The translations under genes were made by a program, and so were the position numbers. Positions 31,153 through 44,699 of a stretch of 64,000 nucleotides of DNA are shown piece by piece. Origin of the DNA: Symbiodinium natans (taxonomy: Eukaryota; Sar; Dinophyceae; Suessiales; Symbiodiniaceae); assembly GCA_905221605.1 (NCBI GenBank), contig CAJNDS010002424.1:7501-71500 (forward strand). Reading direction: 5' to 3'. The notes beneath the pieces are model-generated. The model did no database searches, was not told the DNA's origin, and was given only the letters and a program-made list of their open reading frames with translations. Numbering within the stretch: position 1 is the first letter of the stretch; every line of letters starts with the position of its first letter.

Positions 31153-31660
31153 CTGCTCGGGCCTGAGGCTGAGGCCCGTGGCCATCTCAGAATGTAGCTT
31201 TTCGGGTAAACCCTAAACCCTAAACCTAAACCCTAAATCCTAAACCCTAAACCCTAAACCCTAAACCCTAAACCCTAAACCCTTGAAGGCTTGGTGTTGA
31301 TGGTCAAACTAATTTGGACTGCGGGGTCTGCTGCGAGGAGAAAGGAGGAGAACTGGCCCCGCGGAGAGTATCGGGAGCAAAGCTACTCGTAGCAGAGTGT
31401 CGAAGTGCTTATCTGCTGAGGAATTTTGGGACCCTGAACCCCTAAACCCCAGACCCCTTTCAACCCTAAACCCCCCAAAAAGCCCCGAAACCCGTCCAAA
31501 ACCGAAACCCTAAGCCCTAAACACGGCATACGGGGCCTGGGGTTGTGCGACTACGGGTTGCGAGGTTGGAGAATTTATTGAAACCGTCCTGGCATCTCTG
31601 GACGACTCCAGGGTCCGGACGAGTTCTGGCATCCTCCGCCACTCACCGAGCATGCGCGTC

Positions 31661-31840
31661 CTGGGGGGGGGGGGGGGGGGGGGGGCGGGGTGGTTCTGAT
31701 AGAAACTTTATGCTGGTACATGTATGTATGTGTATATATATATATATACATAATGTATATATATATATATATATGTATATGTATTTTCTTACGTATAGTA
31801 CTATACTTATATATATATATATATATTTATTTATTTATTT
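31661..31840. repeat. G run and AT microsatellite
   Basis: A G run of more than 20 bases (31,662-31,685) is followed by TATATA tracts at about 31,733-31,775 and 31,809-31,840. Tyrosine/isoleucine-rich ORFs here are microsatellite artefacts. Confidence 0.8.
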
Positions 31841-34204
31841 ATAGGGATACCTTTAATACTTTTGAGGGTTCAGGGAATACAGGTGCCCCAAGCCCTCTTT
31901 TCCCTGAAACCATGGCTTGAGATGTGAGGGTTCCTTGGATTGCTAGGACTTGAATTGAAGGCAGCAAGTGCCAGACCGCAGGAGACTTTCGAGGTTTAGG
32001 GTTTAGGGTTTAGGGTTTAGGGTTTAGGGTTTAGGGTTTAGGGTTTAGGGTTTAGGGTTTAGGGTTTAGGGTTTAGGTGCTAGAAGTCGTGGTCCTATAA
32101 ACCTGACCCTCAACCCCAACCCCTGAAACCCCTCAACCCCGACGCACCTAAAGCCCCTGAGGGCCGGGAAGCCCCGAAAATCATTGAAAACTTGGCAACT
32201 CCTGGGACTCTGAACACTAAACTCTCTGAGCCCGGTAAACTCCGTAAACTCCGTAAACCCCTCAACCCTAAACCCGAAAGCCCCTAAGCCCCCCAGACCC
32301 CGAACCCCTCTGAGCAGATCGGCTGCTGGAGCGCTTCAGAGCCCAAGCAGTGCAGCTCCTGGCAAGGGTTTAGGCTTCAGGGCTTTCGAGCTTTACTTGG
32401 GGTTTGGGCTTAGGGCCTAGGGTTTCGGGGGTTTCGGTTTATGCTTACCCCTAAACCCTAAACCCTAAACCCTAAACCCTAAACCCTAAACCCTAAACCC
32501 TAAACCCTAAACCCTAAACCCTAAGGTTTTTAGAGGTTGGGAGTCCGGGTGCGTCATGCGAGGCGCGCTCTCGTGCGTAGACAGCCTTCCAGGCGGCACC
32601 CTTTGTTGACGTCCCAAGCATTCTCAAGGCAGGCCGAGGCTTCGACCCTAAGCCCCTAAACCCCTAAACCCTAAACCCTAAACCCTAAACCCTAAACCCC
32701 TAAACCCTAAACCCTAAACCCTAAACCCCAAACGCATACACCCTCAACCCTCGACCCTCAACCCTCAACCCTAAATCCCTCTGTTTTGTTTAGGTTCGGA
32801 AGTCGCCCCGCCCGGAAGGTGCGAGCATTTTAGGGGGACCAGGGCCACCAGGAGCTTCGGTTGCCACCGCGGAAGGGTTTAGGGTTTTGTTGCTTTGCCC
32901 CGCTGAGGTAGGAGTTTGGGGGCTAAGGGTTTAGGGTTTAGGGCTAGGGGTTTGGGGTTCAGGGCTTGCACACCTTTCCGTGCGCACCACCACGCAGGCG
33001 TATGTTGTGGTGCGAGCCAATACGCAATGCTCCCGCCCGACCCACCTACTCACATTCTAACCTTGGCGGGTTTAGGGATCTTCTTGGACTTGATTGTGAG
33101 CGACCCCCCCCCCCCCTGACCTCCAAAATCTCCAGAAGGCCCAGGCAGGAGGGCCCCCCTCGAGGGTCCAGAAGGCCCATGCAGGAATTCTATCTGTATC
33201 CTTATGGACGAGGCATGTACAATAGCACTCCTCTCCCTCTCAAAACATGTTCAATGTTCAATACTCAGAGTCAAGCCCAGGACCTCAAAAGCTACCAAGA
33301 GCAACATCCACACCACTGTGGATGAGGTCTGTCCCCAAGAGGGTCCACAAAAAAGGCCCCAAAAGTTTGGGCAGGGGGTGCTGCCCAACCCGCACTAGGT
33401 CGCCACACAAAAAGGCCCAGGCAGGAGGGCTCCCCGAGGCGCCAAATTGCCCAGGCCTTGAGCAACAAGAACGCCGAAACACCCAGCCCGTAAAGGCGCA
33501 GGCCCCAAAAGGTTCCAAAAAGCTCAGGCAGCACCCAAATCCGAGAGGCCCTTAGAATGCTTGGGAGCCTGAACTTTCCCGTTTATAAGGGGATCTTAAT
33601 CAAGGGGGGTCTCCGATCCCATTCTGCCTGAAAAATTGGGAAAAAGCTGCCGTTTACAAGGCCCTGCAAGGCCTCAACACAAAAGATGACCCTGGCTGAG
33701 AGGGATTAGAGGCCCTGGAGACTTGAGCACCCTTGAGCACCCTTGACAGGGCACCTCCACCCTCGCAAACCTGAAGGGAACCGGCCACTTTAGGGTTTAG
33801 GGTTTAGGGTTTAGGGTTTAGGGTTTAGGGTTTAGGGTTTAGCACACCCCACTTTTTCCGAGCTCCAATGTCAGGGACCATCTTGACCACTCGGAAGGAC
33901 ATGGCAGACCAATACACATATGTTTAGGGTTTAGGGTTCAGGGCTTAGGCTTTCAATTTCTATAGACCCAAACCCCTCGAAACCGGACGACCAAAACGGT
34001 GTCTCTTGCAAGGCTCAAAACATCCAAGGCTAGGAAACCAGGACTTAGGGTTAGAGGCAAGATTGAGGGCCTCAGGATTTACAGGATTCCGATATCGGAC
34101 CTAGGGGCGGTTGAGGAGTCTGCTCGGGGCTCTGGGCTAAGAATTAAACTATGCTCTTTTTTTGGGTGGTCTTCTCGTGCAATTATAACGGGACCCTAAG
34201 CGAA

Positions 34205-34450
34205 TAGCCCCGCCGATAAACCCTGTAACCCTATAAACCCGATAAACCCCATAAACCCTGTAAACCCCATAAACCCTTTAAACCCCATAAACCCTATGAA
34301 CCCCATAAACCCCATAAACCCTATAAACCCTATAAACCCTATAAACCCTATGAACCCTATGAACCCTATGAACCCTATACACCCTATAAACCCTATAAAC
34401 CCTATGAACCCTATAAACCCCATAAACCCCAATCCCTAAACCCTATAAAC
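34205..34450 (-). repeat. CCCTATAAA variant nonamer array
   Basis: About 27 nonamers, CCCTATAAA with CCCCATAAA and CCCTATGAA variants: the telomeric heptamer with two bases inserted. The related GGGTTTATA array on the other strand is at 59,088-59,302. Confidence 0.85.
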
Positions 34451-34534
34451 CCTAAGCCCTTTTCCGGTCCAGACATAAGAAGCTGAGGAAGATGTGCACC
34501 GTGACGAGAAACGTCAAGAACTCAGAGGGGCAAT

Positions 34535-34585
34535 TTGTGGGAGGGGGGGTGGGGGGGGGTGGGGGGGGGGGCGGGGGCGGGGTTG
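34535..34585. repeat. G-rich tract
   Basis: Successive G runs of 7-10 separated by T or C give strong G-quadruplex potential on the plus strand. Confidence 0.7.
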
Positions 34586-34934
34586 GTCTGGGGTGTTTCA
34601 GGTGCAGGGAACTGGGTTCAGGATTTAGGGGCTTAGGGTTTCGAGTTTAGGGCTTCGGGCTTAGGCTTCAGGGTTTAGGGTGGCTCGTGCTTCTTGGAGT
34701 ACCTTCACGGGCCGATGTCCCCTTTTGCCGGGGTGGGGGGGCTTGCTCGTCACGCAAAGGGCCCAACCTCGAACCCTAAACCCCAAACCCTAAAGCCTGA
34801 ACCCTAACCCCCAAAGCCCAAACCCTAAACCCCAAACCCTCAACCCTAAACCCTAGCCCTAAACCCCAAACATGTGTTCCTGGGAGAGCCTTCGCTGGAA
34901 GAACCCCAGAGTCTTGGCAGCTTCCGGCTCTCAG

Positions 34935-35116
34935 GTTTAGGGTTTAGGGTTTAGGGTTTAGGGTTTAGGGTTTAGGGTTAGGGTTAGGGTTTAGGGTTTA
35001 GGGTTTAGGGTTTAGGGTTTAGGGTTTAGGGTTTAGGGTTTAGGGTTTAGGGTTTAGGGTTTAGGGTTTAGGGTTTAGGGTTTAGGGTTTAGGGTTTAGG
35101 GTTTAGGGTTTAGGGT
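34935..35116 (+). repeat. Long TTTAGGG array
   Basis: About 26 heptamers, perfect except for two hexamer TTAGGG units near 34,978-34,990, which are one T short. Confidence 0.95.
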
Positions 35117-35284
35117 CAGAGAACCTGAGAGGGCTAAGGCTGTGGCAGCACACCGGGATGTATCGTAGTAGATGTAGTCGTACCGCACAAACCTGCCGCA
35201 GACTCATGGGCTGCTGGGTCAACCCTAAACCCTAAACCCCAAACCCCAAACCCCAAACCCTAAACCCTAAATCCACCCTAAACC

Positions 35285-35815
35285 CTAAGCCCTTATAAAC
35301 ACTAGACGGAAAAAAAGGCGGCCAGCCGCGCGGCAATTTCCGTGTATGTTATACCTGTACTGGGATATATGGGCAAAGCTCAGATCGCAGGTTGGATGGT
35401 CACGACCAATCCTGGAACCCCAGCTAGGATTCCCCCCTCCCCCCAAAAAAAAACATACCAAATACTCTCTGTTGGCACTTAAAGCCTAAATACCAAAGTA
35501 ATCTCGTAATTAAAGTGTAGGTACAAGTATAACAGGACTGTATTTCTACTTTTTCAGGTTTCTGAAGCTGACCCCAACTAGCCCTAAGCCTGTGAAACCT
35601 TAAGGGGAATTTTGAGTAAGACCTTGAAATTCCCTACATGTACAATCTATTGAATTTCCCGCAATTGATCTTCTACGCTTCTTCTCTTTGAAGGGGGAGG
35701 GGGGCACGTGAAAGGTCGAGGGTTTACAAGGTTGTGAGGGCTTGCGGAAGTTAACTAAAAAGTTTTAAGGACTTGGCAGGGTTTCGAGGGCTTCTATAGA
35801 TTTAGGCCTTCCAAA
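35285..35815. other. Unique segment, no gene recognised
   Basis: About 530 bp of mixed composition with one C-run/A-run junction at 35,432-35,453. No ORF of note and no structured RNA recognised. Confidence 0.45.
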
Positions 35816-36292
35816 CCCTCGAACCCTAAACCCTAAACCCTAAACCCTAAACCCTAAACCCTAAGCCCTAAACCCTAAACCCTAAACCCTAAACCCTAAA
35901 CCCTAAACCCTAAACCCTAAACCCTACCAGCAGGGGGGCGCCTCAAGGGCAACACTCCAATGCAGTAGGCAGCTTCGAGGCTGTGGTATCCGCACCGTCT
36001 GAGCCTTGACTGGTTTCGGGTTTAGGGTTTAGGAGTAAGAGCTCTGGGGCGCTAGGGGCTTTCAAGGTGGTCGGGTTTTGGGGTAAGGGCTGGTGGCGCT
36101 GGGGTTATGGGATCTAGACCCTCGCCGTATTCGAAGGCCCATACTCCCAGGTCCTAAGCCCTCAGTCCCTGAGGGTTTAGGGTCTACGTGTAGGGTTTAG
36201 GGTTTAGGGTTTAGGGTTTAGGGTTTAGGGTTTAGGGTTTAGGGTTTAGGGTTTAGGGTTTAGGGTTTAGGGTTTAGGGTTTAGGGTTTAGG

Positions 36293-36600
36293 GGTGCAAG
36301 ATACACCTAAAAGGTCCCTCTAAACCGCCCCCCCCCCCCGCTCCCAGCTGCCCCCAAAACCTTGCACCCTACATCCATATAATGGCCAATCTCTGAGGGA
36401 TTGTTGGCAGTTTGGGTGTCCACCCCAATAAAGGACACCTCGAAATAGGTAGGTAGAAAATAGGAGATAGCAGGCTGCATTTCGAGAATGAAGGTATGCA
36501 TAGCGTACACACAGTACATACAACATGTTGGGTTCGCCTGTTGAGGGGTCCCGTATGCCTATAGTTTCACTTCTCATGGCAGAGGAATAGTACTCCTAAC
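36293..36600. other. Unique segment, no gene recognised
   Basis: The segment holds two overlapping minus-strand ORFs (70 and 85 codons) in different frames. Neither shows a domain, and both start in a C-run region. Confidence 0.4.
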
Positions 36601-38555
36601 TATTTTGGGCTAGACCCCAAACCCTAAACCCTAAACCCTAAAACCTAACCCTGAACCCTGAACCCTAAACCCTAAACCCTAAACCCTAAACCCTAGACCC
36701 TAAACCCTAGACCCTAGACCCTAGACCCTAAACCCTAAACCCTAAACCCTAAACTCTGCGGCCGAAAGGGCATGTTGAAGATCTCGGCCGTGAAAACGTT
36801 GGTCTGTGATTTCCTGAGCTTCAGATATGGTGTAGAAGGAGGGTTTAGGGTTTAGGGTTTAGGGTTTCGGGTTTAGGGCTTAAGGTGACCCCTAGAAGGG
36901 ACCCTTCATCTTATTCCCCGATACAACCCCCAATGTATACCTTACATAGTCCCTATATACCTAAGTCGCCCCTGAATTTCCCTTTTGAAGACCTTATAGG
37001 GTCCCTATATACCTGAGCAGCCCCTGAATGAATAACCCCTAAGGTCCCTTATAAGAGTCCCTCCTTTAGTCCCTTGATTCGGTCTTGTAAAGTTCTGAGT
37101 ACCCGAAGCCCCCCTAAGACCGTGAAGCAATGAACCCTACCGCCCACACAAAGCCTCAAAACCCTAAACCCTAAACCCTAAACCCTAAGCCCTAAGCCCT
37201 AAGCCCTAAGCCCGAAGCCCGAAGCCCGAAGCCCTAAACCCTAGCCTAAACAAGAAAGCCTTAAGACTTTCTACTCCAAAGCCGCCGAACCCTTAGAAGA
37301 CCCTCAAGAACGCGCGCAAAAGCACCCGACAACCAAAACCCAAAATGCAAAAACCAAAGGTTCAAGGTTGAGGGGTGTACTGGTTTAGGGTGTAGAGTTT
37401 TTGGTCTCAGGGCTCAGGGCTTCTCAAAGTTGTCCTTAGCTGTGTAAGTCCCCAGATGTTCTAAGCCCAATCCCTACACCCCAAACCCCAAACCCCAAAC
37501 CCCAAACCCTAAACCCCAAACCCTAAACCCTAAACCCTAAACCCTAAACCCCAAACCCCAAACCCTAAACCCTAAACCGCAGTCGGCGGTCAATCGCAAG
37601 ACGCGTGCGGCAGACCTGAGGCCATGGCAGGTAGCCGTGATAGAAGAGCACGCTCAGAATCAACGGTAACCTCAAGACCAGAACCCCTAAAGGGTGCCTA
37701 AACCCTAAACCCTAAACCCTAAATCCTCAACCCTCAACCCTCAACCCAACACCCTAAGCCCTAGGCCCTAAACCCTGAACCCTGAACCTGCACCCTAACC
37801 CCGAAATCCTAAACCCTACACCCTAAACCCCATGTAAGTGCTGCTGGTGAGCGGTTACCTTAGGATTATAGCTTCTGGGAACCGTCCTGTGGTTCGGGCG
37901 TTAGGGTTGTGGGCTGAAAAGAATGGCAGGGTTTTTTGGGGTTTGAGGCTTTGGGGTTTTAGGGTTTTAGGGTTTAGGGTTGATATAGGGTTTTAGGGCT
38001 TAAGGGGTTTAGATGGTTTTAGGGTTTGTGGGTTTGTTGGGTGTTTAGGGTTTTAGGGTGCTTTCAAACTATTTTGGGATGCTATGCTTCAGAAGCCCCA
38101 CCAGGCGCTGTGTCCATCTGATCTGCCTGTTTTCTTCGGGCTCACTGAGATCCCCCGAACCACAAGCCCTAAACCCTGCACCCTGAACCCTAAACCCTAA
38201 ACCTATACCCTGAGTGAACCCTACAGCCTGGCCCCAAAATCCCCCCCCCCCCCCTCCTCCCCCCTGCCCATCATCCCGCTCCGAGGCGTGTGCGCCAGAT
38301 AGACGCCTGCAAGCGAGTCCTGCGGGTGTGGGGCAGAGCTTCAGGGTGTCAGGGGTCCGGGGTTCGGCGTATAGGGTTCAGAGTTTGGGGTTTAGGGTTT
38401 CCGGGTTCAGGGTTTTGGGTTTGGGGTTTAGCGCAACTTTGAGAGCAAAAGCCCTGAGCCCTAAACCTACAAAGGCCAACGACATCGCCGGAGCCCTGAA
38501 CAAAAACATGCTCGGGGCCCAACCATCTGGAGATGGCACGGCGTTGAGCTCTATG

Positions 38556-38689
38556 CCTAAACCCTAAACCCTAAACCCTAAACCCTAAACCCTAAACCCT
38601 AAACCCTAAACCCTAAACCCTAAACCCTAAACCCTAAACCCTAAACCCTAAACCCTAAACCCTAAACCCTAAACCCTAAACCCTAAACC
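38556..38689 (-). repeat. CCCTAAA array
   Basis: About 19 units, almost all perfect, ending CCCTAAACCTAACATG. Confidence 0.95.
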
Positions 38690-39009
38690 TAACATGCCAG
38701 TCCATGAGAGGGCTCCAAACCCTCAACCCTAAACTGAAAACCTATGAGCCTCAACCCTAAACCGAAAACCCCCAAAGCCTGAAACAAAAGGAGCCAAAAC
38801 CCTAAACCCTAAACCCTAAACCCTAAACCCTAAACCCTAAACCCTAAACCCGAGCTCTCCTGCATGGCAAGAGTGAGCCCGCAGTACAGGGAGTCCACGG
38901 TAACGAAGAACAGGGTGAGATGACACCTTGCACGTCTGAAGGGCAGTTCAGGGTTTAGGGTTTAGGGTTTAGGGTTTAGGGTTTAGGGTTTAGGGTTTAG
39001 GGTTTAGGG

Positions 39010-39790
39010 GGCATTGCTGTGACTCACGGGTGCCCTGATGGGTCCATGCATATCGCCCCCCCCCTATGCCACCTGTCTATTGGCTTAGGGGCCTCAATGA
39101 TTAGAATAGGGTAAGAAAAGGGACCAGTAATTTGGCCTCAGTGAGTAGAATAGGGTTGTATAAAGGGACCATAATAAGGGAATGATATTCGTGATTATTC
39201 CGACCCCTATAGCAGATCGCCTGCTGGTGACCTGCACGCGTCGAGGTTGGCCCCGCGGCGCTCTGAAAAAAAACCCAAAACCTAAAGACGATCACCGTCA
39301 GCCCATTGAGGGGACATGGACAATATCTCTCGAAGTATATGACTCGAGTAAGCTACGTCTTTTTAGTCCAACTGCATGAGGGATGACCTGCTGACCCGAA
39401 ACCCAGAGCCCCCTCAACCCCAAAAAACCTAAATCCGTGCGAAGAAACCGCTCATTCTGATGCATTCCATAGCGCCGGTCTGCTCCCTTTATGTTGTTGG
39501 ACTCTATGCCCTAAGCTTTGCACACCCCAGGTTCCAGCCTAGACCCGAAAAAAACAACCCAAACCTTCAAGGAAGCTGTAGCAACCTCCCTCCTTTCAAG
39601 GGGGTTTAGGGTTTAATTAGGGTTTAGGGCTTAGGGTTTAGGATTTAGGGCTCCCTCCCTCCCTCCCTCTCTCTCTCTCTCTCTCTGAAAGCTGATTCGC
39701 CATTCATGTGTCGGATCTTTAGGCCCGATTGCTCCGCACTTAAATTAAAGCAGTCGGACTGCCCAATGCTCTCAGTGGCGTGTGATTGTG
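39010..39790. other. Mostly unique segment with a CT microsatellite
   Basis: The segment contains the dispersed motif GATTAGAATAGGG (39,100; again near 55,474) and a CCCT/CT tract at 39,653-39,686. Short ORFs at 39,101-39,379 overlap on opposite strands and are not supported. Confidence 0.45.
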
Positions 39791-40707
39791 CCACATGTGC
39801 ACCCTAAACCCTAAACCCTAAACCCTGAACCCTGAACCCTAAACCCTAAACACTGATTTTATAAACCCTAACCCTAAACCCTGGAGCCTAAAGAAACTGC
39901 CCAACTGAGACGGTGGTTGGAGGATGATTCTGAGACCGGCACGCAAAGCGAACTCCGTGAGCATCCGAGAACTGTGTCATGCGCCAGAGAAAGAACCTTC
40001 GCAACAAACAGCCATTAGGGTTTAGGGTTTAGGGTTTAGGGTTTAGGGCCATCGTTCTGCAAGTGCCACGCAAGCCTCAACCCAAAACCCTACACCCCCC
40101 GAAACCCCTGAACCGTAAATCCTAAACGCCCCAAACCCTCCGAAACCCACAGCCCGAAGTCCCTACCGAAACCGTAGAAAGCCTAAACCCGAAATCCCTA
40201 CTGTAGGAGCCGGAAAAGTTAGAACAGGGTTTTGGGGGGTTATTATCGTATATGTATAAGGGCCATAAGGGAAAATTCTTGGTAATTACCCTATACCCTA
40301 AACCCTAAACCCTCAACCCTCAAACCAAAAAAGCACTTGCAAAGGGGTCATCGAGTTGATGCTTTAGAGGGCTTAGGGTCTCTAGGGTTCAAGGTCGCTA
40401 GGGTTTAGGGTTTAGGGTTTAGGGTTTAGGGTTTAGGGTTTAGGGTTTAGGGTTTAGGGTTTAGGGTTCAAGGTTTGTAGGGTTTAGGAGGGTTCGAGGT
40501 CTCTAGGGTTTGGGTCGCTAGGGATTAGGTCTCTAGGGTCTAGGGTCTCTGTGGCTTAGGGTCTCGAGGATGTCAGGGGCTTTAGGGTTTCTGGATTAGG
40601 GTCGTTTGGGTTTTCGGGCTCACCTTCCTAAACCTCTGGGTTTAGGGTTTAGGGTTTAGGGTTTTAGGGTTTAGGGTTTAGGGTTTAGGGTCTAGGGTTG
40701 TAGACAG

Positions 40708-40764
40708 CTTGCTGCTTTGTCCTTCCGAGTCGGCCACCAAATCCGTTGAGCGAAGAAGAACATG
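40708..40764 (+). CDS. Candidate internal exon, unknown protein
   Basis: The island starts after TAGACAG and ends ACATG before GTAAGAAAA, the best 5' splice consensus among the islands. The frame reads LLLCPSESATKSVERRRT. A TTTAGGG array lies directly upstream. The family is not recognised. Confidence 0.33.
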
Positions 40765-41633
40765 GTAAGAAAAATCAAGTGGAAGTTGCTACCTCGGTTC
40801 AGGTTTCGGGTTTAGGGTCTAGGGTTTAGGCGGTTTAGGGTTTAGGGTTTCCTCTAGCCAGGATCGCAGCCTGCGACCCAACCCCAGGGTTTTGGGTTCA
40901 GGGGCTTCTGGTGTGGGGTTCAGGCGCTTCGGATTTGGTTTGGGGTTTAGGGTTTGGGGTTTGGGGTTTGGGGTTTAGGGTTTAGGGTTTAGGGTTTAGG
41001 GTTTAGGGCTTGGGGCTTGGGGACTTAGGGGTTTCAACGACGTCGACCTTCGTCGAAGGGGGTGGGAAGGGCACCAAGGCAGAGGGCCTTTCTGCACCTT
41101 CAACCTAACCCTAAACCCGAAACCCTAAACCCTAAACCCTAAACCCTAAACCCCAAACCCTAAACCCTAAACCGCTTATGAGGGCTTAGGGTTTGGGGTT
41201 TTGTGTCCGAACTACTTCGGATCCTACAGAAGGGGTTTGTGTAGGGAAACTGTTCGCAAAGCCAAGCTGCAGACACAGATCCATCTCTAAACTGCCTGCA
41301 GTTCCTCCCTGTATTTTATAGGGTTTAGGGTTTAGGGTTTAGGGTTTAGGGTTTAGGGTTTAGGGTTTAGGGTTTAGGGGTATCGATCCAGGCGTGTTCG
41401 TGGAAGACTCAAGGGCTTAGGGCGAAGGGTTTAAGGAGGGCTCTAGGGGTTACGTAGAAGTGCTTAAGAATCTCAAAGCCATTGAGTAGCAGATCGGACC
41501 TCATACACCCTGAACCCGTTCAAGGCTGAAGAAATGCAATCTCCGTTTCAACACCCACTAACCCTAAACCCTACACCAGAACGTCTCTGAAATAGCTCCT
41601 GCTTAATTTTCCAAACAAAAGAACCCGTGCTCG

Positions 41634-41800
41634 CGCACACACACACACACACACAATCTCACTCTCTCACACTCTCACGCTCTCACGCTCTCACACTCAT
41701 ACGCGCTCACTCACAAACACACGCTCACGAACTCACACACAAACACACACTCACGCTCTCGCACACTCACGCACTGACACGCATTCGCACCCACACTCAC
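41634..41800. repeat. CA/CTCA microsatellite
   Basis: About 165 bp of CACACA, CACTCTCA and CACGCT units. The histidine/threonine/leucine ORF is a repeat artefact. Confidence 0.85.
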
Positions 41801-42474
41801 CGCAGCTAGGGCGCTTTGGATGCTCAGGCGCGTGATGTTGTAGTTCTGCAGCAGGAGATACAGGACCTGCCGTCTGCAGGTTGCGGGGGGGGGGGGGGGG
41901 GGGTGGTTTGGTTTGACATGGTTTAACTAGGGCTTAGTCAGAACAGAACTGATACCATCCTAACAGACCGCGAACGTCAGCTGTATGACTCAGTTTGCCC
42001 AGAAGAGCTCTGACTCCGTACTCTTGGAGCCACAAGGTCATTCCACGACCTAAACCCTAAACCCTAAACCCTAAACCCTAAACCCTAAACCCTAAACCCT
42101 AAACCCGAAACCCTAAACCCTGAACCCTAAACCCTAAACCCTAAATAGCCATCACCCAGGTCTTACGGCCTCTCGCGCTTCCAGAATCCCCGTTCCAAAC
42201 CGCACCGCAAGCCCAAAACCAAAACCGAAGTACCCTACACCCTAAACCCTAAACCCTAAACCCTAAACACTAAACCCTACACCCTAAACCCTAAACCCAA
42301 AGGGTTTAGGGCTCATGGGGCTTCTAGCAGCCTAGGGCCGCTGAGGTTGGCCCCTGCTACAAGCCTCTGTTCAAAAATGTTCCTAAGTATGATCCTCTAT
42401 CAGGGCTGCAGGCACGTTGAAACCCGGAAGCCTTTGACTCAATCAGGGTTTGGGGTTTCGGGGGTTTAGGGGGT

Positions 42475-42608
42475 TTAGGGGGGTTTAAGGGGGGTTTAAG
42501 GGGGGCTAAAGGGGGTTAAGGGGGGTTTAAGGGGGGTTAAGGGGGGTTAAGGGGGGTTAAGGGGGGTTAAGGGGGGTTAAGGGGGGTTAAGGGGGGTTAA
42601 GGGGGGTT
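42475..42608 (+). repeat. GGGGGGTTAA decamer array
   Basis: About ten consecutive GGGGGGTTAA units follow looser GGGGTTTAAG units and lead into a TTTAGGG array. It looks like an expanded telomeric derivative. Confidence 0.85.
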
Positions 42609-42691
42609 AGGGTTTAGGGTTCAGGGTTTAGGGTTTAGGGTTTAGGGCTTAGGGCTTAGGGTTTAGGGTTTAGGGTTGCCCTAAACCCGGC

Positions 42692-42766
42692 CTGTGTGCC
42701 CCAGTGCGTGATCTCTCCCACCCAGTCATGGCTCTCCGTCTGCTGCAAGTGCCGGAGGATGGAATC
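42692..42766 (-). CDS. Candidate internal exon, unknown protein
   Basis: Exactly 25 codons lie between GGGCCAAG and a GC-type donor (CACACAG before GCCGGGTTTAGGG). The frame reads SILRHLQQTESHDWVGEITH, a clear helix-like pattern. Dinoflagellate introns often use GC donors, which fits. CCCTAAA lies upstream and TTTAGGG downstream on the coding strand. Confidence 0.37.
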
Positions 42767-43248
42767 CTTGGCCCAAAGCAGATGTCAGGGCGTTGAGTCT
42801 GAGGAATGCTTACGGTTTAGGGTTTAGGGTTTAGGGTTTAGGGTTTAGGGTTTAGGGTTTAGGGTTTAGGGTTTAGGGTTTAGGGCCACCAAAAAGCAAA
42901 AACTTGGGTATGGAAGGGACGGATGTATAGAAGGCAAATCACTAGAGTACGAAGCCCCTAAAGGGACCATGGTCGGTTAGAACAACCCCTCCCTATGCTA
43001 AGTTACTGTTTGGTTGGCCCTAAACCCTAAACCCTAAACACTAAACTCTAAACCCTAAACCCTAAACCCTACACCCTAAACCCTAAACCCGAAACCCCAA
43101 CCCTAAACCCTAAACCCTGAACCCTGAACCTTATCCAGGCCTAAACCCTAAACCCTAAACCCTAAACCCTAAACCCTAACCCTAACCCTAAACCCTAAAT
43201 CCTGAACCCTGAACTACAGAAACGGGAGACGACAGGGGGCCCCACCAC

Positions 43249-43296
43249 CTTTTGGATGCAAGTCGGGGACTCGTAGTAGTGCTGCGGCCTGGAGAA
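43249..43296 (-). CDS. Candidate internal exon, unknown protein
   Basis: Sixteen codons (FSRPQHYYESPTCIQK) lie between a pyrimidine-rich stretch ending GCGGAAG and CAAAAG before GTGGTG. The open frame extends further upstream (TFYPRK), so the acceptor may be earlier. A TTTAGGG array on the plus strand begins at 43,320. Confidence 0.32.
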
Positions 43297-43769
43297 CTTC
43301 CGCGGATAGAAGGTGGGAAGGTTTAGGGTTTAGGGTTTAGGGTGTAGGGTTTAGGGTTTAGGGTTGTTTAGGGTTTAGGGTTTAGAGGGTTTAGAGGGGT
43401 TAGAGGGTTTAGGGTGTAGGGTTTAGGGTTTAGGGGGTTCGGGGGATGTTGAACAACTTGCAACCATTCATGCATATATATATATATATAAATAATGTGA
43501 GGTATATTGTGTACGCTACTAGTGCTATGAAGTGAGAGTGAGAACAACAGCCACGGTGGCAGCAATTACAGCAACACCCTAAACCATACCGCTCACTCAC
43601 TAAACCCTGAAGCCTAAAACCTAATGAATCCTAACCCCCGAACCGCCACACCCTACAGCTGTGGGGTGAGGGTTTAGGGAAGCTTAGGGAGGTTTAGGGA
43701 GTAGTGGGGAGCATTATTGGGTTACACACCCCGCCTTGAACCCCCCCCCCCCCTCCCTTGAGGACGCTA

Positions 43770-43890
43770 CTAAACCCTAAACCCTAAACCCTAAACCCTA
43801 AACCCTAAACCCTAAACCCTAAACCCTAAACCCTAAACCCTAAACCCTAAACCCTGAACCCTGAACCCTGAACCCTGAACCCTGAACCCT
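43770..43890 (-). repeat. CCCTAAA array ending in CCCTGAA variants
   Basis: Twelve standard units are followed by six CCCTGAA units: a block of one shared variant at the end of the array. Confidence 0.9.
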
Positions 43891-44699
43891 GGGCCCTGCC
43901 TGTAGAGCTGTGCCGCCTGGCCCGACTTGGACTCCCCAGGCCTTTGTCAGGCTTCTTTCGAGTTTAGGGTTTAGGGCTTAGGGCTTAGGGTTTAGGGTTT
44001 AGGGTTTAGGAGGGGTTTGGGGTTTAGGGTTTAGGGTTTGGGGCTTAGGGTTTGGGATTTCGGGTTTAGACCGTTTAGGGTTTGGGGTTTAGGGTTTGGG
44101 GTTTAGGGGAAAAGGGTTTAGGGTTTGGAGGTTCGGGTTTAGACTTTAGGGCTTGTGCGGTCCAGGGGTTAAAGATTAGAGTTTAGGGCCCCCGATAGAT
44201 TCCTTAAGAACCCGACAGCTACTCTCCTGCGGGCTCTTAGTGTACCCCTTGATGGATTTTCAGGTAACCTACAAAGAACTTTTTCTTTGTAGGTGATGAC
44301 ACCGGCGAGGCCTACGAAAGCCCTCAACCGGATGTCAAGAAGTATGCTGAACTGCGAGTAAGGGTAAGGGCTTAGGTTTTAGGGTTTAGGGTTCCCTACC
44401 CCGAGATCCTACTTAAAGTCTCAGTTACCCAAAAAATCTCGAAACTTTTGGGGCTGCAGGGTGCTAGCGGACACCCCAAAAGAGGATTAACAAACAAAAA
44501 AACACCCAAACCCCTCAACCCCTAAATCCTACAAACCACTACACCCCTAAACCCGTCACCCCCTCAACACCAAACCCCTCAACCCCTAAATCCTACAAAC
44601 CACTAAACCCCTAAACCCCTCAACCCCCTCAACCCCGAAACCTTGGGGTGCTCCATTTACTAGCACTAGTACCCCCGATTCTAATCCCCATTAAGGACT

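Noticed and set aside
34196-34432. 78-codon MGFIGFIGF ORF
   Set aside because: It is a translation of the nonamer telomeric variant array.
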